61,196 nucleotides of DNA from an uncultured Croceitalea sp. (GTDB lineage Bacteria > Bacteroidota > Bacteroidia > Flavobacteriales > Flavobacteriaceae): contig CALGQU010000125.1 of assembly GCA_937959125.1 (NCBI GenBank), positions 1 to 61,196 of the forward strand. Direction: 5' to 3'. Positions 7,647-17,482 of this stretch are shown piece after piece. Positions within the stretch are counted from its first letter, which is position 1, and every line of letters begins with the position of its first letter. The notes below the pieces were generated by a model that searched no databases, was not told the DNA's origin, and saw only the letters and a list, made by a program, of their open reading frames with translations. The translations under genes were made by a program, and so were the position numbers.

Positions 7647-9419
7647 TGCCGCATTGGAACCTTTGGGAATGCGATAGATCGGATACTGCATGTGGGCCTG
7701 TTCATAATGGTCGGATTTTTTGAACAACCAGTCCAATTGTGCGTACCAACTGGATGCAAAATCAACATCCCCTTCTTTCTTTTTCAAGAATGCTTGTTTT
7801 AAACCGTGGTTCTCTTCTAGCATTTGCAAGGCGGTGTCTTCAAAGACGTATGGCGAAAACCCCTCTTTCTGCTGCAAAACCGTGTCAAAAAAGTTCCAAT
7901 TAAAAAAAGAATCCGGGGCTTGGGGTTCCAAGGTTTCCAAAATATACCGAATACCATCTTGGGCCGTAGGTACTACCAGGTCTCCTTTTGCAATGTGCAA
8001 ATTGGGGAATGACGATGTTACCCTAGTACCGTAATGTAGATAGTGCCCTTCATAAGGCATATCCCTTGTCTTGAAATCTGCAATGCGGTAAGACTCCACT
8101 TGTAGTGTGGTATCTTTTTGTACTTCAAAAAAATCGATTTGATTGGCTACCAATCTTTCCCTGACCGCTGTCCATGCTTTTTTAATGAGGTAGGCATGCG
8201 GGACTTTTATACTGTCTTTAGGGACAAAGTAATTTTGATAGGGAACGTTTTTGGTAAAGGGCTCTTCCCTGTTATAGGATAGTCTTGGATGGCCGGTAAC
8301 TTGGCTTACCAAGGTATCCACTTTAAAACCTTTGAAGTTCAAATTGGAAATCCGCGTAGTGTCTACATGCCAATTTAAAGGATAATACTCGCGCTGCTGT
8401 TGCTCTACTATGGTATTGGTGCGTAGTTCTTTGATGCGCCCATGGTCCTTATCTGCCAATAGCAGGACTTGTTGCAATAGTTCATAAGTTCCCAGTACCC
8501 TTTCTTTGTAGGGTTTTAGCATATGGGTTTCCACCATCATTCCTAAGGTGTTAAAAAGTGTGGTATAGCCCGTAGAATATCTGGGGCTATCCAAAAACTG
8601 TGAAAATCCGCTTTCCGGTGGTTTGTTAAAGACGTTTACATATGGCGTAATGTCCAGATTTTTGGTTTTTAGGCCCATTTCAAGATCGGGCATAAGTTCC
8701 TCATGTAGATACTTCCCCAAACGACCACCTAGTTTGTTGTGTTGGGTAAATAGATGGGTCAAGGTATATTGATAGTCGGCACCATTGCTTACGTGGTTGT
8801 CCACAAAAATATCGGGTTGGACCAAGTGATATATCTGGGCAAAAGTGGTAGCGTTTTTGGTGTCCGCTTTAATAAAATCCCGGTTAAGGTCAAAGTTTCT
8901 GGCATTCCCACGAAAACCATAAGTTTTAGGTCCATTTTGATTGGCCCGGGAAGTTGAGTTCCTGTTCAACATACCCCCAACATTATATACCGCAATAGCG
9001 GTTATGACCACATTTTTGGGAGCTTTAATTTTCCCTGTTGCCAAATCCCTAAACAATAACATGGAAGCATCTATACCGTCACTTTCCCCCGGATGGATAC
9101 CATTGTTGATTAGGATGACGGCTTTATCTTTTTGAAATTTTTTGAAATTAAAATTACCATCAGGGTTGAACGTAACCAAGTGTAGGGGCAGGCCGCTATC
9201 CGTTTCCCCAATGGTCTGTACGTTTATCTCTGGGTAGTTTTGGGCCAGCTTAAGGTAATGCTGCGTAACTTCTTTATAAGTGGCCGTTTCCAAGCCCTCG
9301 GAAACTTCAAAAGGTGTCTTAAGATTATCCAGCTGTTCCTCCGTAGTCGTTTTACAGGAGAACACCAGTGCAAGCAAAAAAAGAACGGGAATTTGAATGT
9401 TTAAAAAAGTATGCTTCAT
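7629..9419 (-). CDS. M14-family zinc carboxypeptidase-like lipoprotein
   Basis: A 596-residue exported metallopeptidase. The start at 9419 (MKHTFLNIQI) gives a lipoprotein signal with a hydrophobic core and lipobox LVFSC; an upstream in-frame extension to 9581 lacks such features. The zinc motif HPGE (HxxE) follows NNGI, and a later His in FVDNHVSNGA is the likely third ligand. The long C-terminal part has no domain I recognise. It is likely anchored in the outer membrane or periplasm and trims peptides. It is transcribed alone and overlaps the NUDIX 3' end by 18 bp. Confidence 0.85.
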   Translation of the reverse strand: MKHTFLNIQIPVLFLLALVFSCKTTTEEQLDNLKTPFEVSEGLETATYKEVTQHYLKLAQNYPEINVQTIGETDSGLPLHLVTFNPDGNFNFKKFQKDKAVILINNGIHPGESDGIDASMLLFRDLATGKIKAPKNVVITAIAVYNVGGMLNRNSTSRANQNGPKTYGFRGNARNFDLNRDFIKADTKNATTFAQIYHLVQPDIFVDNHVSNGADYQYTLTHLFTQHNKLGGRLGKYLHEELMPDLEMGLKTKNLDITPYVNVFNKPPESGFSQFLDSPRYSTGYTTLFNTLGMMVETHMLKPYKERVLGTYELLQQVLLLADKDHGRIKELRTNTIVEQQQREYYPLNWHVDTTRISNLNFKGFKVDTLVSQVTGHPRLSYNREEPFTKNVPYQNYFVPKDSIKVPHAYLIKKAWTAVRERLVANQIDFFEVQKDTTLQVESYRIADFKTRDMPYEGHYLHYGTRVTSSFPNLHIAKGDLVVPTAQDGIRYILETLEPQAPDSFFNWNFFDTVLQQKEGFSPYVFEDTALQMLEENHGLKQAFLKKKEGDVDFASSWYAQLDWLFKKSDHYEQAHMQYPIYRIPKGSNAASILRN

Positions 9420-9558
9420 GATCTTCGCCTTGAGAAGCATAAAAGTAAGAAACTCCCTTTTTCTTTGGAAGCCATGATCAATTTTCATTGGCTTAATAGG
9501 ATAAAACGGCCATCTTGCTATTGAATAGATCAAGGTTGGTAGAAAACCTTGGGCCAAA

Positions 9559-9972
9559 TTAGTTGGCCATGTTTGCTGCAAGTAATTCTTTGAAGTCGAT
9601 GGAAAAAATAGGTTTTATGCTGTAATTCAAATAGTGGGGTATCTTCTTTTTATAGGACTCCCAAGTGTCCACATCCGCTTGATCGATGGAAGACGTAATA
9701 ATGTTGATTACGATTTTTTTATCAAAGGTGATTTTCTGGAATTCGTCCAAAAACTGCCATCCATCCATAATAGGCATGTTGATATCCAAGAAAATAAGGT
9801 CCGGAATGGGGCCACCCTTGGAAAGATTTTCCTTTATGCGGCGCATTGCTTGCTCACCATTTTCAAATTCCATTACCGTTTCACACCTAATGGATTTATG
9901 GATCAGCTTTTTTATTCCAAAAGTGGTAATGGCATCATCATCGACAATATATATGGTATTTATATTAATCAT
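9559..9972 (-). CDS. single-domain response regulator
   Basis: A 137-residue CheY-like receiver without an output domain, started at the ATG at 9972 (MININTIYIVDDD). Acidic pocket residues are D11-D13, the phospho-acceptor is D63 in LIFLDINMP, and the conserved Thr/Lys positions follow (IITSSID; SIKPI). It overlaps the 3' end of the histidine kinase gene by 8 bp, so it is probably the kinase's direct partner and acts through protein contacts or a phosphorelay. Confidence 0.88.
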   Translation of the reverse strand: MININTIYIVDDDAITTFGIKKLIHKSIRCETVMEFENGEQAMRRIKENLSKGGPIPDLIFLDINMPIMDGWQFLDEFQKITFDKKIVINIITSSIDQADVDTWESYKKKIPHYLNYSIKPIFSIDFKELLAANMAN

Positions 9973-11809
9973 GTAATCGAATATTAAAGGTAGAACCAAC
10001 ACCTACTTGACTTTGCGCATCTATGGTTCCTCCCATGGCTTCTACCTGGGTTTTAACAATGAAAAGGCCAATACCCCTGGAATCCTTATTGTTATGAAAC
10101 GTTTTGTACATGCCAAACAGTTTTTTACCGTACTTATCCAGGTCTATTCCCAGACCGTTATCTTGGATACTTAAAACCGTGGTTCCTCCCTCTTTTTTTG
10201 CGTTTAACGTAATGACCGGAGGGCGATCTGGGTGGGAATAGATCATCGCATTTTTAAGGATATTCAGAATAATATTGTCCAAATAGGCAGGAGCTGCCTT
10301 TATGGTGGTACCCGGTGGAATGTTGGTAATGATCTTTGCCCTCTTTTGCTTAAGGTAAGCGTCCAAAACCCGCACGGATTGCTGTATCTTTTTGCTTAGA
10401 TCTAGATGTTCTTGCTCCATATCCGTATTGGCATTAATGTCCACTACAATATTGAGGTTCTCCAAAGTTTCCATAAGGTTTTGGGCAGCTTGCGAAAGCA
10501 TGGTGACCAGCTGTTCTTTTTCCGTATCATCCTTTTCCTGCATTAGAAATTCCAAAAGCATGGAAAAATTAGCCGTGTGGGAACGTAGGTTGTGCGAAAC
10601 GATGTGGGCAAAATTGATCAGCTTCTTATTCTGTTCCGAGGTAACATTGATGAGCTTGCGCAGCTGATTTTCCTTTTCCTTAAGTGAACTGATGTCCATA
10701 CCAATGCCCAAAAGTGCATAGATTTGCCCTCCCAAGTTCTTAAGGGGAATCTTTGACACCAACATAGGTATTTCCTTACCTGTTTTGTTTGGGAGTATTC
10801 TTTCTTGGGAAAAAATAGGTTTCTCACTAAAAATAACTTCCAAATCCTCATCGCGTAGTTTGGTTGCCATTTCTTTATCAAAAAAATCATCGTCAGACTT
10901 GCCAAGAAGTTCTTGGGCATTTGGTACACCCAGAAAATCGCACTCGGCTTTGTTTACCAATATTTTCTTGAGATTAAGGTCCTTAATGTAAATATTCAAT
11001 GGAATATTATCGATCAAGGTATGTAAGATTTGTTCCCGTTCCCGTATTTGTTGTTCTGCTTTTTCTTGTTCCGTAATATCTTGGAACGTTCCCACTAACC
11101 GTATGATCTTGTTGTCCCTAATAATAGGCTTTCCAGAGGAGATGACCCATTTTTCCTTGCCTTTAGCGGTTTTCATTTTTGATTTTGTGGTCCATGATTG
11201 CCCTTTGGTCATCCCATTATGGAAGAACATGGCTATGGTGTTTCTTTCATGTCCACAAGTATAAAAATCAATAGCGGTATCCACATTGGGTTGATAGTTT
11301 TCCGGGACATCATGAATCTTTTTTGTCATTTTGGACCAGCTAAGTTCTTGCGTGGCTATATGGTACTCCCAAGTACCTACTTTGGACATCTCTGATTGAT
11401 CCTTGAGAAGATTCTCCAATTTTTCAAAACGCACCTCATTTTCCAGATAGTGGGAGATGTCCTCTGCCTGCAGAATGATACCGATAATATTTTCGTTTTC
11501 GTTATACAAGGGGGTGCAGGTAAATTGGTAGTTCTTGTATTGCGTGTTTGAAGTTTGGGTATCAAACAATAGTTTTTGTGGAGTTCCTTCCATGCAAAAC
11601 TTTAACTGCGCCAACACCTGCGATTCTATAAATTGTGGTAATTGGCTAATGCATTTGCCAAAGTATTGGCCCTTTGTACAGTCAAAATGTTCCAACCAGC
11701 TATGGGACGCGTGCACTAACTTAAAATCAGCATCTAGTAAAGCAGTTGGGATGGGCAACTGTTTTACTAAATTGTTTACTGTGGTCAAAGTCATTGCGGG
11801 TAAACTCAT
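9965..11809 (-). CDS. PAS-domain sensor histidine kinase
   Basis: A 614-residue cytosolic kinase with no transmembrane segment visible. Three PAS-type sensor units occupy about residues 5-120, 135-255 and 260-385, two ending in PAC-like segments (GTFQDITEQE, GIGMDISSL). The H-box is FAHIVSHNLRSH, followed by an HATPase domain with N (ILKNAM), DNGLGIDL and GRGIGL-like motifs (DSRGIGLFIV). The ATG at 11809 is preferred; an in-frame GTG at 11824 would add five residues. The signal sensed is unknown. The partner receiver gene follows with an 8-bp overlap. Confidence 0.88.
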   Translation of the reverse strand: MSLPAMTLTTVNNLVKQLPIPTALLDADFKLVHASHSWLEHFDCTKGQYFGKCISQLPQFIESQVLAQLKFCMEGTPQKLLFDTQTSNTQYKNYQFTCTPLYNENENIIGIILQAEDISHYLENEVRFEKLENLLKDQSEMSKVGTWEYHIATQELSWSKMTKKIHDVPENYQPNVDTAIDFYTCGHERNTIAMFFHNGMTKGQSWTTKSKMKTAKGKEKWVISSGKPIIRDNKIIRLVGTFQDITEQEKAEQQIREREQILHTLIDNIPLNIYIKDLNLKKILVNKAECDFLGVPNAQELLGKSDDDFFDKEMATKLRDEDLEVIFSEKPIFSQERILPNKTGKEIPMLVSKIPLKNLGGQIYALLGIGMDISSLKEKENQLRKLINVTSEQNKKLINFAHIVSHNLRSHTANFSMLLEFLMQEKDDTEKEQLVTMLSQAAQNLMETLENLNIVVDINANTDMEQEHLDLSKKIQQSVRVLDAYLKQKRAKIITNIPPGTTIKAAPAYLDNIILNILKNAMIYSHPDRPPVITLNAKKEGGTTVLSIQDNGLGIDLDKYGKKLFGMYKTFHNNKDSRGIGLFIVKTQVEAMGGTIDAQSQVGVGSTFNIRLHD

Positions 11810-11972
11810 GCTATTCAGCTTCACATAGATGATTTCAAAATTAAAAAAGAAGGTAATTTCTTACAATTTTAGTAATATTAGATGTCTTTTTGTAAATAAT
11901 GTTGTGAAGTGATTCAAAGAAGTGGTGAGATACCTTATTGAAAAGGAAATGAAAGGTTTGGTTCGCTAGAAG

Positions 11973-12443
11973 CTATTTTTTTGCTTCCGCACCATGCCTT
12001 ACAGTACTGGGCACCAAACTGGTATAGTTCCCCCCGTTTCTGATAACATCCCTAACAATGGAAGAACTAATATAAGATTTGCCGGATGAGGTCAATAAAA
12101 AAACCGTTTCAATTTCCGATAAATGTCTGTTGGTATGGGCTATGGCCTTTTCAAACTCAAAATCCCCAGGGTTACGCAATCCCCTAAGAATGAAATTGGC
12201 CCCTATCTCCTTGCAAAAATCAACGGTCAACCCTTTGTAAGTGAGCACCTTTATTTTAGGTTCATCCTTAAAAGCTTCCGCAATAAACCGTTGGCGTTCC
12301 TCTAATGAAAACATATATCGTTTCTCAGAATTGATGCCTATGGCAATAACCAACTCATCAAATAAGGTGATTCCCCGCTCAATAATATCATAATGGCCTA
12401 GGGTCAATGGATCAAAGGACCCGGGAAATATTGCACGTCTCAT
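11973..12443 (-). CDS. coaD: pantetheine-phosphate adenylyltransferase
   Basis: A 156-residue enzyme that makes dephospho-CoA from 4'-phosphopantetheine and ATP. The nucleotidyltransferase motif GSFDPLTLGH spans 8-17 and the second ATP-binding motif is SYISSSIVRD. Length is typical. It lies 26 bp after ddl on the same strand, and the two are probably co-transcribed. The gap down to the histidine kinase start holds no gene. Confidence 0.95.
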   Translation of the reverse strand: MRRAIFPGSFDPLTLGHYDIIERGITLFDELVIAIGINSEKRYMFSLEERQRFIAEAFKDEPKIKVLTYKGLTVDFCKEIGANFILRGLRNPGDFEFEKAIAHTNRHLSEIETVFLLTSSGKSYISSSIVRDVIRNGGNYTSLVPSTVRHGAEAKK

Positions 12444-12469
12444 GAGCTGCTGATTGGATTTTTCTAAAA

Positions 12470-13456
12470 TTAAGCAATATTATTTTTTAGGGCCTCTGTA
12501 ATGGCACTTTCAAATAATTGGGACAAGGAAATTCCTGCGGCATTTGCCTGTTGGGGCAATATGCTTTCTTCCGTCAATCCCGGTGTCGTATTTACTTCTA
12601 AAAGATAAGGATGGTCCCCAACAAAAATAAATTCGCTTCTGGTATAGCCGGACATTTTTAGGACTCCATAGATTTTTCTAGCGATATCCGCGGTTCTTTT
12701 CTCGCGTTGCGGTGAGATGCGCGCTGGGGTAATTTCCTGTGATTTACCCTCGTATTTGGCCTCATAATCAAAAAAATCATTTTCACTGACAATTTCGGTC
12801 ATAGGCAAGACGGTGACCTTACCGTTATAGGTAATAACACCCACTGATACTTCCGTACCATCTAAAAAAGATTCAATTAAGATTTCATTATCTTCCTTAA
12901 ATGCCTTGTTAATGGCATCTTGCAATTCTTCTTTCTTATATACTTTGGATATGCCAAAACTACTTCCCGCCCTATTGGCCTTCACAAAACAAGGAAGCCC
13001 TACTTTAGTTATGATTTCATGGGGTTCAATGACATCACCTAAATTTAAAAAATAGGATTCCGCACATTGGATGCCAAAAGGTTTTAGGGTACTCAATAAG
13101 TCCCGTTTGTTAAAGGTAAGGGCGGCTTGATATGCGCCGCAACTTGTCTGTGGGATGCCCAATAACTCAAAATAAGCTTGCATAAGTCCATCTTCTCCGG
13201 GTGTTCCGTGAATGGCATTGAACACACAATGGAACTTTATGTTTTCCCCCTTGATCAAAAGACTAAAATCATCCTTGTTAATGGGGTGTTTTTTTTGGTC
13301 ATCATCCAAATAATACCATTCCTTAGCAAGGATATGGATGGGGTAACACACAAAACGTTCCGTGCTCAGATGTTTTTTTACGACCGTTCCACTTTTAATG
13401 GAAATATCGTGCTCACTGGAATACCCGCCCATGATAATGGCAATATTTTTTTTCAT
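12470..13456 (-). CDS. ddl: D-alanine--D-alanine ligase
   Basis: A 328-residue ATP-grasp ligase that joins two D-alanines for peptidoglycan precursors. Family motifs are present: the N-terminal GGYSSEHDISI, the HGTPGEDG loop, and the C-terminal EVNTTPGLTEES metal-binding segment. The ATG at 13456 (MKKNIAIIMGG) is preferred over one at 13465. It diverges from the PASTA-domain gene, which is thematically consistent because PASTA domains bind peptidoglycan. coaD follows on the same transcript. Confidence 0.95.
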   Translation of the reverse strand: MKKNIAIIMGGYSSEHDISIKSGTVVKKHLSTERFVCYPIHILAKEWYYLDDDQKKHPINKDDFSLLIKGENIKFHCVFNAIHGTPGEDGLMQAYFELLGIPQTSCGAYQAALTFNKRDLLSTLKPFGIQCAESYFLNLGDVIEPHEIITKVGLPCFVKANRAGSSFGISKVYKKEELQDAINKAFKEDNEILIESFLDGTEVSVGVITYNGKVTVLPMTEIVSENDFFDYEAKYEGKSQEITPARISPQREKRTADIARKIYGVLKMSGYTRSEFIFVGDHPYLLEVNTTPGLTEESILPQQANAAGISLSQLFESAITEALKNNIA

Positions 13457-13530
13457 CTTTTGCATTATGGTGCTGCCAAAGTAAATAAAAAAGGGCTGTT
13501 TTTCTATATTTGTTGGGTTAACATCATTCT

Positions 13531-14121
13531 ATGAAGGATTTTATTGATTTTTTAAAAAGCAAGGTTTTTCTAATTCAATTGGGCCTGGCACTATTGCTTT
13601 TGATACTCGTTTGTTTTGGTACGCTGCAATGGTTAAAGAGCACTACCAATCACAATGAGTTTGTTGAGGTCCCGGATTTTTCCAAAATGTCCGTGCAAGA
13701 CATGCGAAAACTAGCGGAGGAAAAAGGATTGCGTTATGAAGTCTTGGACTCCACTAACTACGATCCCGCCTATCCCAGATTCTCGATCCTGGAACAAAAC
13801 CCGACTGCCGGAACAAAGGTAAAGGACAATAGAAAGATTTATTTTACGGTCAACCCCTCTGGATACAAAAAGGTTTCCGTGCCAGATATCGTTCAAGTTA
13901 CCCAACGCAATGCCACATCCATGTTACGGGCCGTAGGCTTAGATGTGCAACGCGTTACCTATATTGATGAACTGGGAAAGGATATGGTCTACCAAATAAA
14001 ACATAAAGGCAAATACGTAAAACCAGGGGACAAGCTTCCCAAAACCTCCAAGGTAGAGCTTATTTGTGGTAATGGCACCATACCGGGCAGTGCGATAATC
14101 AAAGCGGAATCCAAGGAATAA
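13531..14121 (+). CDS. PASTA-domain membrane protein
   Basis: A 196-residue protein with a short cytoplasmic tail, one transmembrane helix at about 13-33, and an extracytoplasmic part made of two to three PASTA repeats (VPDFSKMSVQDMRKLAEEKG; VPDIVQVTQRNATSML). PASTA modules recognise peptidoglycan or its fragments. There is no kinase domain, unlike Gram-positive PASTA kinases. A TATATTTG box at 13505-13512 may be its promoter element. The stop codon overlaps the next ATG by one base (TAATG), so it is tightly coupled with the RluD-type gene. Confidence 0.85.
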   Translation: MKDFIDFLKSKVFLIQLGLALLLLILVCFGTLQWLKSTTNHNEFVEVPDFSKMSVQDMRKLAEEKGLRYEVLDSTNYDPAYPRFSILEQNPTAGTKVKDNRKIYFTVNPSGYKKVSVPDIVQVTQRNATSMLRAVGLDVQRVTYIDELGKDMVYQIKHKGKYVKPGDKLPKTSKVELICGNGTIPGSAIIKAESKE

Positions 14122-15146
14122 TGGGAGATGCACCGGGGCAAGAACCTACACAAGAAGACCTTTTTGAACATTTTAGATTTGTAGCCTCTAAAGGCCAAGA
14201 ACCCCTAAGAGTAGATAAATTTTTAATGAACTTCATTGAGAACGCTACACGTAACAAAATACAACAAGCGGCTAAAAAAGGGAATATTTGGGTAAATGAC
14301 ACCCATGTAAAGCAAAATTATAAGGTAAAGGCGGGGGATGAGGTCAAAGTACTTTTTGAACATCCGCCCTATGAATTTTTACTTACTCCGGAAAACATCC
14401 CACTAGATATCGTTTATGAAGACGAAGTACTGTTGGTGGTGAACAAGCCGCCAGGGATGGTGGTCCACCCGGGGCATGGCAACTATTCCGGTACGTTGAT
14501 CAATGCCTTGGTCTATCATTTTGATAATCTACCTAACAATAGTTCAGAACGCCCGGGTTTGGTGCATCGCATAGATAAGGATACCTCTGGTCTTTTGGTG
14601 ATCGCAAAGACGGAAGCTGCCATGACCCATTTGGCAAAACAGTTTTTTGAAAAGACCAGTGAACGGGAGTACATAGCGCTGGTTTGGGGCAATGTATCTG
14701 AAGATCAAGGAACCATTGAAGGGCATTTGGGTCGCCATCCCAAGAACAGGTTGCAGATGACCGTTTTTCCAGACGGTGATGAAGGAAAAGAGGCCATTAC
14801 CCATTACAAGGTGCTGGAGCGTTTGGGCTACGTGACCTTGGTATCCTGTAAATTGGAAACTGGACGAACCCATCAGATCCGCGTGCATATGAAATATTTG
14901 GGACATACCCTTTTTAATGATGAAAGGTATGGTGGCGATAAAATATTAAAGGGAACCACCTTTACCAAATACAAACAGTTTGTGGATAACGCCTTTAAGC
15001 TATTGCCAAGACAAGCCTTGCATGCCAAAACCTTGGGTTTTCAACACCCGGTTAGCGGTAAGCCCATGCGCTTTGATTCTGAGATTCCCAAGGATATGGC
15101 CTCTTGTATTGAAAAATGGCGTGGGTATTCCCAACATGCCCAATAA
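14121..15146 (+). CDS. rluD: RluA/RluD-family 23S rRNA pseudouridine synthase
   Basis: A 341-residue enzyme that isomerises uridine to pseudouridine in large-subunit rRNA. An S4 RNA-binding domain occupies about residues 28-80. The catalytic motif HRIDKDTSG has its active Asp at 152, followed by REYIALVWG and the LETGRTHQIRVH signature. The S4 domain and the length favour RluD-like over RluA/RluC-like assignment; exact target positions are inference. It is co-transcribed with the PASTA gene through a TAATG junction. Confidence 0.85.
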   Translation: MGDAPGQEPTQEDLFEHFRFVASKGQEPLRVDKFLMNFIENATRNKIQQAAKKGNIWVNDTHVKQNYKVKAGDEVKVLFEHPPYEFLLTPENIPLDIVYEDEVLLVVNKPPGMVVHPGHGNYSGTLINALVYHFDNLPNNSSERPGLVHRIDKDTSGLLVIAKTEAAMTHLAKQFFEKTSEREYIALVWGNVSEDQGTIEGHLGRHPKNRLQMTVFPDGDEGKEAITHYKVLERLGYVTLVSCKLETGRTHQIRVHMKYLGHTLFNDERYGGDKILKGTTFTKYKQFVDNAFKLLPRQALHAKTLGFQHPVSGKPMRFDSEIPKDMASCIEKWRGYSQHAQ

Positions 15147-15241
15147 TATAAATTATCCCAATCTTGATATTGATAAGTCCATTTGGGTAAAGCGTATCAT
15201 TTGCCAATTTGGTCTTACTTTTGATAAAAATTCGATACCTA

Positions 15242-16003
15242 ATGAAAATCGTTATATCACCCGCCAAATCATTGGATTTTGATACCGCTTTACCAACGCA
15301 AAAGAGCAGTCAGCCCCAATTTTTGGAACAAGCGGAAAAATTGAACAAAGTATTGGCCAAAAAGAAGCCCAAGGCCCTTTCTGCCTTAATGTCCATTTCA
15401 GATAATTTGGCGCAGCTCAACTGGGAGCGCAATCAGCAATTTTCAGTTCCTTTTACGCAAGCAAATGCAAGGCCCGCGGTCTACGCTTTTAATGGTGATG
15501 TATACCAAGGTTTGGATGCCTATACCATTGCGGAAGATAAATTGGACAGTTTGCAGCATACGCTGCGCATCCTTTCCGGTCTTTACGGTATCCTAAAACC
15601 ACTTGATCTAATGCAGCCATACCGTTTGGAAATGGGTACCCAACTTAAGGTGGGCCGTAAAAAGAACCTATATGAATTCTGGAAAAAGCAGCTTACCCAA
15701 GCCCTTAATGAAGAGTTGCATGACAATGAACTGTTTGTAAACCTTGCAAGCAACGAATATTTTAGTGCGGTAGATGCCAAAGCATTGAAAGTGCCCGTTA
15801 TAACCCCAATTTTTAAGGATTGGAAGAATGACAAGCTTAAAGTCATTAGTTTCTTTGCTAAAAAAGCCAGGGGTTCCATGGTGCGCTACATTCTGGATAC
15901 TAATGCAGAAAGCTTGGAAGATATTATGCGTTTTAATTATGAAGACTATGAGTATAGTAAGGCCCATACGCTAAAAGAAAACGAACCCGTTTTTATCCGA
16001 TAG
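15242..16003 (+). CDS. yaaA: peroxide stress protein YaaA (DUF328)
   Basis: A 253-residue YaaA family protein, linked in E. coli to lowering free iron during hydrogen peroxide stress. The N-terminal signature [13 protein letters not shown] and the C-terminal ARGSMVRYI and FNYEDYEYS segments are characteristic. The ATG at 15242 is chosen because the family starts there; the open frame extends back to 15209. A 95-bp gap separates it from rluD, so it may have its own promoter. Confidence 0.92.
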   Translation: MKIVISPAKSLDFDTALPTQKSSQPQFLEQAEKLNKVLAKKKPKALSALMSISDNLAQLNWERNQQFSVPFTQANARPAVYAFNGDVYQGLDAYTIAEDKLDSLQHTLRILSGLYGILKPLDLMQPYRLEMGTQLKVGRKKNLYEFWKKQLTQALNEELHDNELFVNLASNEYFSAVDAKALKVPVITPIFKDWKNDKLKVISFFAKKARGSMVRYILDTNAESLEDIMRFNYEDYEYSKAHTLKENEPVFIR

Positions 16004-16046
16004 AATAAAATGCAACTAGGAACGTTCTTTCTATAAAGGGCTTTGC

Positions 16047-16409
16047 ATGAAAAAAGTTGTTCTAGCTATAGGGATTATTGGAGTTGTACTGTTCTCGTGT
16101 ACGGACAGGGATGATGAGCTGTTGAATGCCAATATCCGAATACAAAACAGGAGTACTTTGAATTTTGATATGGTATCGGTTATTGCGGATAGCCTTTTTT
16201 ATGAAAATGTCCCCATTGAAGGGTTTTCGGCATACCTCCCTTTTGAAACCGCCTTTAGGAACATGCCATTTACCATAACAACAGATTCTACAACATTTGA
16301 GTTTACCCCAAGCATGCAAGATACGGTGCCTTTGCCAGTAGGTTTATATACCTATGAGGTTTCCATTAATGCAGAAGGTACCGTGGAACTTAATTTTAAA
16401 ATAGACTAG
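16047..16409 (+). CDS. small predicted lipoprotein, unknown function
   Basis: A 120-residue protein with an N-terminal hydrophobic signal and lipobox ending in LFSC (Cys18), so it is probably lipid-anchored. The mature part is short, acidic and strand-rich (NIRIQNRSTLNFDMV, a C-terminal GLYTYEVSINAEGTVELNF), which suggests a small beta domain. I do not recognise the family. It lies 43 bp after yaaA and converges on the THX gene with 1 bp between stop codons. Confidence 0.7.
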   Translation: MKKVVLAIGIIGVVLFSCTDRDDELLNANIRIQNRSTLNFDMVSVIADSLFYENVPIEGFSAYLPFETAFRNMPFTITTDSTTFEFTPSMQDTVPLPVGLYTYEVSINAEGTVELNFKID

Positions 16410-16410
16410 C

Positions 16411-16539
16411 TTACTTTGCCTTTTCTACCGTTATTTTAACTTCTACGGAAACTCTTTTTTTAATTTTTCGCTTACGTCTGGCACCATAGGACTTATTGGC
16501 TATTTTTCCGCGTTTTGTTTTGATGTCCCCTCTTCCCAT
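16411..16539 (-). CDS. 30S ribosomal protein THX
   Basis: A 42-residue, strongly basic protein (MGRGDIKTKRGKIANKSYG, then a run of Arg/Lys) matching ribosomal protein THX, which sits in the head of the 30S subunit in Thermus and Bacteroidota. The open frame can be extended upstream to 16713, but the added part has no homology and would run into the divergent UDG-like gene. The ATG at 16539 gives the usual length. The gene is small enough to be missed by automatic callers. Confidence 0.85.
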   Translation of the reverse strand: MGRGDIKTKRGKIANKSYGARRKRKIKKRVSVEVKITVEKAK

Positions 16540-16691
16540 TTTCTTGATGTTTTTGTTTAAGGTATGGAAAAACGGGAAGCTTTGCAGGGATTTCCACGTA
16601 TTTCTACTCTTGTAAAATATGCTAATTTTAACCATGCATTCGTTTCTAACTATTGCTTTTAAAGTATAAGGTAAACCCATTAAGTTCCATA

Positions 16692-17360
16692 ATGTTTGAA
16701 CATAAACATCCATATTCGCCCTTTCTATTTAAAGGAGTCAAAAAAATCATCGTGGGGACCTTGCCGCCCCCACGTTTTACCACAGGTCAATTAAAGGAAG
16801 GGGATGTTGAATTTTGCTACGGTAGTAGGGATGGGCAACTTTGGCCTATTTTGGACAACATCTACGGACTCCATTTGGATTTTGCCACAACCCAGCAGGC
16901 GGTAACCCAGAGGAAAAACTTCCTGAAAAAGGAAAGAATCGGGATATGTGATATTGTGGAAAGCGCCATGCGCGATAAAATTGATGCCTCGGATCTGGGA
17001 ATGCGAGATGTTGTCCTAAGAAGCCTATTGGATTATTTAAAGGATTTTCCATCAATACATACGCTTTTGTTTACGGGAGGCAACAGTAAAAACGGCCCGG
17101 AGTATTTCTTTAGAAGATATTTAAAAGCCCACGGACTACAATTAAAGGTCGTAGATGCTGCGGTTCCAAGAATACACGAATTTGTCCATCCTATTACCAA
17201 GAAAAAGATACGGACCGTTTCATTGACCGCACCTTCAGGTGCTGCCAATAGGGCCGTAGGCAGTATGCAGGCTTACAAGGATTTAAAAGATAAAAACCCA
17301 GATTTCAACACCTTTGATTTTAGGGTGCTCCAATACCAAAAACATTTTAAGGGGGATTAA
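16692..17360 (+). CDS. uracil-DNA glycosylase superfamily protein
   Basis: A 222-residue protein. Its early GTLPPPRF segment and its overall pattern resemble the uracil-DNA glycosylase/MUG-like fold, where an N-terminal loop activates water. The segments CYGSRDGQLWPIL and LTAPSGAANRAVGS would form the uracil and DNA-contact loops. The ATG at 16692 (MFEHKHPYSP) is chosen; the frame is open back to 16653. The substrate is not certain. It would act in base excision repair if active. Confidence 0.7.
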   Translation: MFEHKHPYSPFLFKGVKKIIVGTLPPPRFTTGQLKEGDVEFCYGSRDGQLWPILDNIYGLHLDFATTQQAVTQRKNFLKKERIGICDIVESAMRDKIDASDLGMRDVVLRSLLDYLKDFPSIHTLLFTGGNSKNGPEYFFRRYLKAHGLQLKVVDAAVPRIHEFVHPITKKKIRTVSLTAPSGAANRAVGSMQAYKDLKDKNPDFNTFDFRVLQYQKHFKGD

Positions 17361-17482
17361 TGGTTTGTTATGTTTGGATGCGCAAGGATGGAAATCTGTG
17401 ATTTGCTTTAAATTTAAACGGGCAGTCTACAATTTATAACGATCTTTGTTTTCGCTTTAAACAGAACTTAAACCAGTGTTAG